64,000 bases of DNA from Enterobacter sp. Bisph1 (lineage in GTDB: Bacteria; Pseudomonadota; Gammaproteobacteria; Enterobacterales; Enterobacteriaceae), in contig NZ_JXAG01000036.1 of NCBI RefSeq assembly GCF_000814905.1, forward strand, positions 162 to 64,161. The letters are read 5' to 3'. Under the pieces are notes generated by a model. It saw only the letters and a program-made list of their open reading frames with translations. It was not told the origin of the DNA and ran no database searches. Position 1 is the stretch's first letter. Each line of letters begins with the position of its first letter. Below, one piece after another: positions 57,167-64,000 of the stretch. A program made the translations under genes and the position numbers.

Positions 57167-58093
57167 ATGCAGTTACAGAAATTAGTCAATATGTTTGGTG
57201 GGGATCTTGCGCGCCGCTATGGCGAAAAGGTTCATAAACTGACATTGCATGGCGGTTTTAGCTGCCCTAACCGCGATGGCACCATTGGCCGCGGCGGCTG
57301 CACCTTCTGCAATGTCGCCTCCTTCGCTGATGAAGCGCAGCAGCATCAATCCATTGCCGCACAGCTCGCCCATCAGGCGCAACGGGTGAACCGTGCCCGG
57401 CGTTATCTCGCTTATTTCCAGGCCTATACCAGTACCTGGGCGGAGGTGCAGGTGCTGCGCTCGATGTACCAGCAGGCGGTGAGCGAGGCCAATATTGTTG
57501 GGCTGTGTGTCGGCACGCGACCGGATTGCGTTCCGCCAGCGGTGCTGGATCTGCTCAGTGAATACCGCGAGCAGGGCTACGAAGTGTGGCTGGAGCTGGG
57601 GCTACAAACCGCCCACGATAAAACCCTGCATCGCATTAATCGCGGGCACGATTTCGCCTGTTACCAACAGACGGCACAGCAAGCCCGTCAACGCGGTCTG
57701 AAAGTGTGCACGCACCTGATTGTCGGCTTGCCCGGCGAGGAGCAAACCGCATGCCTTGAGACGATACAGCGCGTTGTAGAGTCTGGCGTTGACGGCATCA
57801 AGCTTCATCCGCTGCATATTGTTACCGGCAGTATTATGGCGAAGGCCTGGCAAGCGGGGCGGCTGAACGGCATCGAACTGGACCAGTACACCGTTATTGC
57901 CGGGGAGATGATCCGCCATACGCCGCCGGAAGTGATTTTTCATCGCGTATCCGCCAGCGCACGCCGCCCGACCCTGCTGGCACCGCTATGGTGTGAAAAC
58001 CGCTGGACCGGCATGGTCGAGCTGGATCGCTATCTTTCAGCGCAGGGGGCGCAAGGTTCAGCCCTGGGACGCAGCTGGCAATTACCGCTCTGA
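57167..58093 (+). CDS. yhcC: radical SAM protein YhcC
   Basis: A 308-residue radical SAM enzyme of unknown reaction, related to the Elp3/MiaB-like fold. MQLQKLVNMFGGDL matches E. coli. The ATG at 57113 adds 18 residues and neither start has a strong Shine-Dalgarno, so the start is uncertain. The cluster cysteines are at 33, 45 and 48 (C-x11-C-x2-C), wider than the canonical CxxxCxxC. It diverges from gltB. Confidence 0.92.
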   Translation: MQLQKLVNMFGGDLARRYGEKVHKLTLHGGFSCPNRDGTIGRGGCTFCNVASFADEAQQHQSIAAQLAHQAQRVNRARRYLAYFQAYTSTWAEVQVLRSMYQQAVSEANIVGLCVGTRPDCVPPAVLDLLSEYREQGYEVWLELGLQTAHDKTLHRINRGHDFACYQQTAQQARQRGLKVCTHLIVGLPGEEQTACLETIQRVVESGVDGIKLHPLHIVTGSIMAKAWQAGRLNGIELDQYTVIAGEMIRHTPPEVIFHRVSASARRPTLLAPLWCENRWTGMVELDRYLSAQGAQGSALGRSWQLPL

Positions 58094-58195
58094 AGAAACC
58101 GCTGAAAGGCTAATTATCCCAGCATTTTTCGCACAAGCTTCAACGCCTTGCTCAGAATTGAGTATTATTGAGCGGACTTGTTCGAGGAAACCTCT

Positions 58196-60532
58196 ATGAA
58201 GCAAATCCGTTTACTGGCGCAATATTATGTCGACCTGATGATGAAGCTGGGCCTTGTGCGCTTCTCCTTACTGCTTGCGCTGGCGCTGGTGGTTCTGGCG
58301 ATCGTAGTGCAGATGGCCGTTACCATGGTGTTACAAGGGCAGGTGGAGCGCATTGATGTGATCCGTTCCATCTTTTTTGGCCTGCTTATCACGCCCTGGG
58401 CGGTTTATTTTCTCTCGGTGGTGGTTGAACAGCTCGAAGAGTCGCGCCAGCGCTTGTCGCGTCTGGTGGAAAAACTGGAAGAGATGCGCGAGCGCGATCT
58501 GAAGCTTAACGTGAAGCTGAAAGATAATATTACGCAGCTTAACCAGGAGATTAGCGACCGTGAGAAAGCGGAAGCGGAGCGCCAGGCCACCTTTGAACAG
58601 TTAAAAATAGAGATGCAGGAGCGCGAGCAGACGCAAATCCAGCTCGAACAACAATCCTCTTTTCTGCGCTCCTTCCTCGACGCCTCGCCGGATCTGGTGT
58701 TTTACCGTAACGAAGATAAAGAGTTCTCCGGCTGTAACCGGGCAATGGAGCTGCTGACCGGTAAGAGCGAGAAGCAGCTTATCCATCTCAAGCCTCAGGA
58801 TGTCTATTCGCCGGAGGCGGCGGAGAAAGTGAACGAGACCGATGAAAAGGTCTTTCGCCACAACGTTTCGTTGACCTACGAACAGTGGCTCGATTACCCG
58901 GACGGGCGCAAAGCCTGTTTTGAAATCCGCAAAGTGCCCTATTACGATCGCGTCGGTAAACGCCACGGGCTGATGGGCTTTGGCCGCGATATCACCGAGC
59001 GCAAACGCTATCAGGATGCGCTGGAGCGCGCCAGCCGGGATAAAACCACCTTTATCTCCACCATTAGCCATGAACTGCGTACGCCGCTAAACGGCATCGT
59101 TGGGCTGAGCCGTATTCTGCTCGACACCGAGTTAACGGATGAGCAAGAAAAATACCTGAAAACCATCCACGTTTCTGCCGTCACTCTTGGCAATATCTTC
59201 AACGATATTATCGATATGGATAAGATGGAGCGGCGTAAAGTGCAGCTGGATAATCAGCCTGTCGACTTCACGGGCTTCCTGGCCGATCTGGAGAACCTTT
59301 CGGCGCTACAGGCGCACCAGAAAGGGCTGCGCTTTATCCTCGAACCGGCGCGGCCGCTGCCGCATCAGGTAATTACTGACGGTACGCGCCTGCGACAGAT
59401 CTTGTGGAACCTTATCAGCAACGCCGTCAAATTTACCCGTGAAGGGCAGGTGGTGGTGCGCGTGCGTTACGGCAAAGACGAGATGCTCCACTTCGAAGTG
59501 CAGGATTCCGGCATCGGTATTCCTCGCGATGAACAGGACAAAATCTTCGCCATGTATTACCAGGTGAAAGATAGCCATGGCGGTAAACCGGCGACGGGTA
59601 CCGGGATTGGCCTTGCGGTTTCACGCCGGCTGGCAAAAAACATGGGCGGCGATATTACGGTGAGCAGCGAACCCGGCGCGGGCTCGTTGTTTACGCTGAC
59701 CATTCACGCGCCGGCGGTAGCGGAAGAGGTTGAAGACGCGTTTGAAGATGATGATATGCCGCTTCCGGCACTGCATGTGCTGTTGGTGGAAGATATCGAA
59801 CTGAACGTTATTGTCGCCCGTTCGGTGCTGGAAAAACTGGGCAGCAGCGTCGATGTGGCCATGACCGGCACCGCCGCGCTGGAGATGTTTACGCCGGGAG
59901 AATATGACCTCGTGTTGCTGGATATTCAGTTGCCCGACATGACCGGGCTGGATATCTCGCGCGAGTTGACCACTCGCTACGCGCGTGAAGATCTCCCCCC
60001 GCTGGTGGCGTTGACCGCCAACGTGCTGAAAGACAAGCAGGAATATCTCGATGCGGGCATGGATGATGTATTAAGTAAACCGCTGGCGGTCCCGGCATTA
60101 ACTGCCATGATTAAAAAGTTCTGGGATGCGAGTGAAGAGGAGGAGGAATCCGTGACAACCATCGACAACAGTAAAGCGCAAGCGCTGCTTGATACCGCCA
60201 TGCTTGAGCAATATATCGATCTGGTCGGGCCGAAGCTGATCACCGATGGGCTTGAGGTATTTGAAAAGATGATGCCGGGCTATTTGAGCGTGCTCGAATC
60301 AAACCTGACCGCGCGCGATCAAAAAGGGATCGTGGAAGAGGGCCATAAAATCAAGGGCGCGGCAGGCTCTGTCGGGCTGCGCCATTTACAACAGTTGGGA
60401 CAGCAGATTCAATCTCCCGACCTTCCTGCGTGGTGGGATAACGTCGGCGATTGGGTTGAAGAGATGAAGCAGGAGTGGCGTAACGATGTGGCGGTATTAA
60501 AAGCCTGGGTAGCGGACGCTGGAAAAAAATGA
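58196..60532 (+). CDS. arcB: aerobic respiration control sensor kinase ArcB
   Basis: Hybrid histidine kinase that senses quinone redox state and phosphorylates ArcA under low oxygen. MKQIRLLAQYYVDLM at 58196, with GAGGAAA before it, gives 778 residues as in E. coli. In order: two membrane helices (about 23-77), a coiled coil, a PAS domain (FLDASPDLVFYRNEDKEFSG), kinase with the His292-equivalent in ISHELRTPLNG, receiver with the phosphorylatable Asp in LVLLDIQLPDM, and an HPt domain with EGHKIKGAAGSVG. Confidence 0.99.
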   Translation: MKQIRLLAQYYVDLMMKLGLVRFSLLLALALVVLAIVVQMAVTMVLQGQVERIDVIRSIFFGLLITPWAVYFLSVVVEQLEESRQRLSRLVEKLEEMRERDLKLNVKLKDNITQLNQEISDREKAEAERQATFEQLKIEMQEREQTQIQLEQQSSFLRSFLDASPDLVFYRNEDKEFSGCNRAMELLTGKSEKQLIHLKPQDVYSPEAAEKVNETDEKVFRHNVSLTYEQWLDYPDGRKACFEIRKVPYYDRVGKRHGLMGFGRDITERKRYQDALERASRDKTTFISTISHELRTPLNGIVGLSRILLDTELTDEQEKYLKTIHVSAVTLGNIFNDIIDMDKMERRKVQLDNQPVDFTGFLADLENLSALQAHQKGLRFILEPARPLPHQVITDGTRLRQILWNLISNAVKFTREGQVVVRVRYGKDEMLHFEVQDSGIGIPRDEQDKIFAMYYQVKDSHGGKPATGTGIGLAVSRRLAKNMGGDITVSSEPGAGSLFTLTIHAPAVAEEVEDAFEDDDMPLPALHVLLVEDIELNVIVARSVLEKLGSSVDVAMTGTAALEMFTPGEYDLVLLDIQLPDMTGLDISRELTTRYAREDLPPLVALTANVLKDKQEYLDAGMDDVLSKPLAVPALTAMIKKFWDASEEEEESVTTIDNSKAQALLDTAMLEQYIDLVGPKLITDGLEVFEKMMPGYLSVLESNLTARDQKGIVEEGHKIKGAAGSVGLRHLQQLGQQIQSPDLPAWWDNVGDWVEEMKQEWRNDVAVLKAWVADAGKK

Positions 60533-60550
60533 CCCCGGATAAACCGGGGT
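60532..60550 (+). terminator. hairpin after arcB
   Basis: ACCCCGG-ATAAA-CCGGGGT directly at the arcB stop. No T-run follows, so it may be a weak or factor-assisted terminator. Confidence 0.5.
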
Positions 60551-60758
60551 GCGCGAATACTGCGCCAACACCAGGGAAACTGTGGCTGCGCCGTAATAAT
60601 TGTTTTTTGCCAGGGCGTAGCTTCAAAAATTCGACCACACGCACATAAGATAGCAAATCTTAAAGAGATTGTTACATCAATCAGTGAAATGTGTGAAGCA
60701 AGACTCCCTTATCGAAATTTTTAATTATTGTCAGTAAGTTGCATAAAGGATGAGCAAA

Positions 60759-61412
60759 ATGAAAAAAGTCGGGGTTATCTTAAGCGGCGCGGGCGTTTAT
60801 GACGGAAGTGAAATTCATGAGGCGGTGATTACGCTATTAGCGATTGCCCGCCATGGCGCGCTGGCCGTTTGTTTTGCCCCTGACAAGCCGCAGAGCGATG
60901 TCATCAATCATCTAACGGGCGAGCCCCTCAACGAGCGCCGTAATGTGCTTTATGAGTCTGCCCGTATCGCCCGCGGCCATGTACAGCCGCTGGGGAGCGC
61001 ATCAGCCAACGATCTGGATGCACTGATTGTGCCGGGTGGTTTTGGCGCAGCAAAAAACCTGAGTAATTTCGCCGACAAGGGCAGTGACTGTCACGTTGAC
61101 GAAGAGTTGAAGAAACTGGTGCTGGAGATGCACCAGGCCGGTAAACCTCTCGGTTTTATGTGCATCGCACCGGCGATGTTGCCAAAAATTTTCGATTTCC
61201 CGCTGCGTCTGACTATCGGTACCGATATTGATACAGCCGACGTGCTGGAAGAGATGGGGGCGCAACATGTACCTTGTCCGGTCGACGATATCGTGATCGA
61301 TGAAGAGCACAAAGTGGTGACCACGCCCGCGTATATGCTGGCTGAGGATATCGCTCAGGCGGCGACGGGGATTGAAAAGCTGGTGGCGCGCGTTATGGTG
61401 CTGGCTGAATGA
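60759..61412 (+). CDS. elbB: glyoxalase-like isoprenoid biosynthesis protein ElbB
   Basis: DJ-1/PfpI-superfamily protein of 217 residues, associated with isoprenoid yield and weak glyoxalase activity in E. coli. The superfamily nucleophile lies in [27 protein letters not shown] near the start has Ala where E. coli has Cys. AAGG is nine bases before the ATG at 60759. The ATG at 60750 overlaps that site. It overlaps mtgA by four bases (ATGA). Confidence 0.95.
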   Translation: MKKVGVILSGAGVYDGSEIHEAVITLLAIARHGALAVCFAPDKPQSDVINHLTGEPLNERRNVLYESARIARGHVQPLGSASANDLDALIVPGGFGAAKNLSNFADKGSDCHVDEELKKLVLEMHQAGKPLGFMCIAPAMLPKIFDFPLRLTIGTDIDTADVLEEMGAQHVPCPVDDIVIDEEHKVVTTPAYMLAEDIAQAATGIEKLVARVMVLAE

Positions 61413-62140
61413 GAAAAGGGTTTCGCGGCCCGCTGAAGGCCACGCTTAAGCGTATTTTCCTGCGCACGATTTTGGGGCTGGCAATTTTTTGGGGTGGCAG
61501 CATTGTGCTGTTCAGTTTTCTGCCGGTGCCATTTTCTGCGGTGATGGTGGAGCGCCAGCTTGGGGCGTGGTTGAGCGGTGACTTTAGCTATGTTGCGCAC
61601 TCAGACTGGGTCAGCATGGATGATATCTCACCGTGGATGGCCCTTGCGGTGGTGGCAGCGGAAGATCAGCGTTTTCCCGATCACTGGGGGCTGGATGTCA
61701 GCGCCATTCAGAAAGCGCTTTCCCACAACGAACGCCATGAAAATCGGATTCGCGGTGCATCGACCCTTTCGCAGCAGACGGTAAAAAATCTACTGTTATG
61801 GGACGGTAAAAGCTGGCTGCGTAAAGGGCTGGAAGCCGGGTTGACGCTTGGGATGGAAACGGTATGGACCAAGCGGCGCATCCTGACGGTATATCTGAAT
61901 ATCGCGGAGTTTGGTGATGGGGTATTTGGTGTCGAAGAGGCTTCGCAGCGCTATTTTCATAAACCGGCGAGCCGTTTAACCATGTCGGAAGCGGCGCTGC
62001 TGGCGGCGGTGTTGCCAAACCCGATTCGTTTTCAGGCCGCCGCGCCGTCTGGCTATGTACGTAGCCGCCAGGCGTGGATCTCACGCCAGATGCGGCAACT
62101 CGGCGGGGAAGGGTTTTTAGAGCGCAACAACCTGCGCTGA
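61409..62140 (+). CDS. mtgA: monofunctional biosynthetic peptidoglycan transglycosylase MtgA
   Basis: Membrane-anchored GT51 glycosyltransferase that polymerises lipid II into glycan strands without crosslinking. The 243 residues have one N-terminal membrane segment (about 16-38), catalytic glutamate in [12 protein letters not shown], then [14 protein letters not shown] and [18 protein letters not shown]. It is coupled to elbB and its stop is one base from the ptsO stop on the other strand. K-12 has yrbL in between. Confidence 0.97.
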   Translation: MRKGFRGPLKATLKRIFLRTILGLAIFWGGSIVLFSFLPVPFSAVMVERQLGAWLSGDFSYVAHSDWVSMDDISPWMALAVVAAEDQRFPDHWGLDVSAIQKALSHNERHENRIRGASTLSQQTVKNLLLWDGKSWLRKGLEAGLTLGMETVWTKRRILTVYLNIAEFGDGVFGVEEASQRYFHKPASRLTMSEAALLAAVLPNPIRFQAAAPSGYVRSRQAWISRQMRQLGGEGFLERNNLR

Positions 62141-62141
62141 G

Positions 62142-62414
62142 TTAATCTTCGTCAAACCCGGCGTTAAACAAGGCAATCACCGCGGCCAGCGCCTCTTCTT
62201 CCTGCGGGCCGCTGGCTTCTACTTCAATTTGCCGCCCTTTTGCCGAATCCAGCATTAGCAACGCAATCACGCTGCTGGCTTCTGCCTCGGTGCCTTCATC
62301 GTTGCGCAGCAGCACTTCCGCATCGAAGCCTTGTACCAGTTCAAACAGTTTCATCGCCGGGCGCGCATGCATTCCCAGCTTGTTGGTGATCTCAACGGTT
62401 TGTTTTACGGTCAT
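62142..62414 (-). CDS. ptsO: nitrogen-PTS phosphocarrier NPr
   Basis: HPr-like protein that passes phosphate from PtsP (EI-Ntr) to PtsN. The 90 residues have the active His16 in [13 protein letters not shown]. coli NPr also affects lipid A synthesis. It overlaps rapZ by four bases and ends the rpoN-hpf-ptsN-rapZ-ptsO cluster. Confidence 0.98.
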   Translation of the reverse strand: MTVKQTVEITNKLGMHARPAMKLFELVQGFDAEVLLRNDEGTEAEASSVIALLMLDSAKGRQIEVEASGPQEEEALAAVIALFNAGFDED

Positions 62415-63265
62415 GTTTTGCGTTTTTCCAGCGTACGGTGACGGGATTGAACATTTTTACCGCGCGAGCGGAAATAATCCGCTAACTGTTCGGCGACGTA
62501 AACGGAGCGGTGTTTACCCCCGGTACAACCAATCGCCACCGTCAGGTAACTACGGTTGTTGGTCTCCAGCATCGGCAGCCACAGCTCGAGGTAGCTGCGC
62601 GTCTGGTAGATAAAGTTGTGCACTTCCGTATGCCGGTCGAGGAACGCGGCAACGGGTTTGTCGAGGCCGGTCATCGGACGCAGTTTCGGATCCCAGTGCG
62701 GGTTCGGTAAGAAACGCACGTCAAACACGTAATCCGCATCGATAGGAATACCGTGTTTGAAACCAAAGGATTCGAAAACCATGGTCAGCTCGCGCTCACG
62801 CTTGCCGAGCAAACGCGTACGCAGCATTTCCGCCAGTTCATGCACGGACATTTCCGAGGTGTCGACAATCAGATCGGCGCGGGAGCGCAGCGGCTCCAGC
62901 AGATTGCTCTCTGCATCGATTGCGCTTTCAAGGGAGAGGTTTTTGCTGGACAGCGGATGCAGCCGACGCGTATCGCTATAGCGGCGAATCAGCGTGTTAC
63001 GATCGGCATCGAGAAACAATAGCTGCGGAGAAAAACTATCCGGCAGATTGCTCATCGCCTGTTCAAAAATTTCCGGCGACTCCGGCATATTACGTACATC
63101 AATACTGACGGCGGCGGAGGTCTGGCGTTCGGCAAGTGTTTGCGCCAGCTCCGGCAATAGCACAACCGGCAGGTTGTCTACGCAGTAAAAACCCATATCC
63201 TCCAGGGCGCGCAGGGCGACGGATTTCCCTGAACCCGAACGACCACTGACGATCATCAGGACCAT
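62411..63265 (-). CDS. rapZ: RNase adaptor RapZ
   Basis: Binds the small RNAs GlmZ and GlmY and brings RNase E to GlmZ, setting GlmS level and so amino-sugar supply for the cell wall. The 284 residues have Walker A GRSGSGKS near the N-terminus and an RNA-binding C-terminal domain ([15 protein letters not shown], then [16 protein letters not shown]). It lies between ptsN and ptsO. Confidence 0.98.
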   Translation of the reverse strand: MVLMIVSGRSGSGKSVALRALEDMGFYCVDNLPVVLLPELAQTLAERQTSAAVSIDVRNMPESPEIFEQAMSNLPDSFSPQLLFLDADRNTLIRRYSDTRRLHPLSSKNLSLESAIDAESNLLEPLRSRADLIVDTSEMSVHELAEMLRTRLLGKRERELTMVFESFGFKHGIPIDADYVFDVRFLPNPHWDPKLRPMTGLDKPVAAFLDRHTEVHNFIYQTRSYLELWLPMLETNNRSYLTVAIGCTGGKHRSVYVAEQLADYFRSRGKNVQSRHRTLEKRKT

Positions 63266-63310
63266 GAACCAGTTCTCCTCAGTCCGACTGATAAAAGGGC
63301 TTCCTTCCCG

Positions 63311-63802
63311 TTACGCATCGTCGCTTTCGCCTTCCGTCTGCGTGATGAGCTGATACAGCTCTTCATCACTTTGCGCGCTGCGCAGGCGCCGACAAATGGT
63401 CTTGTCCGCCAGACGCTTAGCGACCAGCGAGAGCGTATGCAGATGCGTTTTGGTTTGATCCGCCGGCACTAACAGTGCAAACAGCAGGTCGACAGGCTGA
63501 TTATCGATAGCGTCGAAGGCAATGGGCGTTTCGAGCTGCACGAAAACGCCAACGGCGCGAAGCGTGTCTTCTTCAAGCTTGCCATGAGGAATAGCGATAC
63601 CGTTACCAATGCCGGTACTGCCCATTTTCTCACGCGTAAGAATCGCTTCAAAGACGACTTGTGGCGGTAAGCCTAACTGTTTTGCCGCCAGTTCACTGAT
63701 TATCTCCAGAGCGCGTTTTTTACTCTGGCAGTGAACGCCGCTACGGGTACATTCCTGGTTAAGGACATTGCTCAATTGAAGAGCGGAATCGTTATTCATC
63801 AT
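63311..63802 (-). CDS. ptsN: nitrogen-PTS enzyme IIA (PtsN)
   Basis: Regulatory phosphoprotein of the PTS-Ntr chain that, unphosphorylated, affects potassium transport and other targets. The 163-residue EIIA(fructose)-type domain has the phosphorylation site His73 in GIAIPHGK. It lies between hpf and rapZ in the rpoN cluster. Confidence 0.98.
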   Translation of the reverse strand: MMNNDSALQLSNVLNQECTRSGVHCQSKKRALEIISELAAKQLGLPPQVVFEAILTREKMGSTGIGNGIAIPHGKLEEDTLRAVGVFVQLETPIAFDAIDNQPVDLLFALLVPADQTKTHLHTLSLVAKRLADKTICRRLRSAQSDEELYQLITQTEGESDDA

Positions 63803-63882
63803 AATTTCACCTAAGCGACGCCAGAGCCAGCACCCTACCGGGTTACGGGAGGGTGCAACGCGCCAGACGGACGCTCGGACAA

Positions 63883-64000
63883 TTAGTGTTGTTTCAGTTT
63901 ATCTTTATGCTTCGTGAGCTGCCGCGCCAGTTTATCAATCAAACTGTCGATAGCAGCATACATATCCTGCCCTTCCGCACTGGCATGCAGTTCACCACCA
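63883..64000 (-). CDS. hpf: ribosome hibernation promoting factor HPF, C-terminal part
   Basis: Only the last 39 codons are inside the window, ending [20 protein letters not shown] then DKLKQH and TAA at 63883. This is the C-terminal helix of HPF, which binds the 30S mRNA channel and drives 100S dimer formation in stationary phase. It lies 80 bases upstream of ptsN on the same strand, with rpoN expected beyond the window edge. Confidence 0.96.
   Translation of the reverse strand, partial: GGELHASAEGQDMYAAIDSLIDKLARQLTKHKDKLKQH

Overview
The window is chromosomal core DNA of an Enterobacteriaceae member. Almost every gene aligns end to end with an E. coli K-12 protein and in the same order, running from the distal end of an rRNA operon (rrnD position) through yhdWXYZ, dusB-fis, accBC, mreBCD, tldD, aaeXAB, argR-mdh, degQS, rplM-rpsI, sspAB, the nan operon and gltBD to arcB and the ptsN-rapZ-ptsO cluster. 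Departures from K-12 gene content point to a relative such as Kosakonia, Enterobacter or Klebsiella rather than Escherichia. No single marker here fixes the genus.

Layout. 1-104: 3' end of a 5S rRNA and its terminator. 257-4417 (minus): a polar amino acid ABC transporter (yhdWXYZ) behind a clear sigma-54 promoter and an upstream NtrC-type site. 4894-7850 (minus): lipoprotein YhdV, an MHYT-GGDEF-EAL cyclic-di-GMP enzyme where K-12 carries acrS-acrEF, and the 53-residue YhdU. 8015-16483 (minus): fis, dusB, prmA, panF, yhdT, accC, accB, aroQ, then msrQ-msrP where K-12 has acuI. 16778-29068 (plus): csrD, mreBCD, yhdE, rng, yhdP and tldD, for envelope shape and RNA turnover. 29107-33326: the aaeR/aaeXAB aromatic acid efflux system. 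33409-34863: an extra succinate-semialdehyde-type dehydrogenase. 34904-35862: yhcO and two tandem DUF1471 proteins. 36243-38059: argR and mdh diverge. 38127-42546: degS, degQ, zapG (minus) and zapE (plus). 42808-45101: rplM-rpsI and sspAB. 45204-50571: nanR and the nanATEKQ sialic acid catabolic operon with its CRP site and NanR operator. 50608-56496 (minus): gltD-gltB, glutamate synthase, with a 670-base control region rich in inverted repeats. 57167-62140 (plus): yhcC, arcB, elbB, mtgA. 62142-64000 (minus): ptsO, rapZ, ptsN and the 3' part of hpf.

Themes. Nitrogen supply is represented by the NtrC/sigma-54-driven transporter, gltBD, argR and the nitrogen-PTS proteins encoded at the far end. 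Cell wall and division genes (mreBCD, zapE, zapG, mtgA, rapZ) and envelope quality control (degQ, degS, yhdP, msrPQ) form a second theme. I found no prophage, insertion sequence, CRISPR array, toxin-antitoxin pair or defence island. I do not see a clearly undescribed system. The observations most worth a second look are the palindromes in the gltB leader, the sigma-54/NtrC control region, the MHYT-GGDEF-EAL gene, the extra dehydrogenase and several CRP-like sites.
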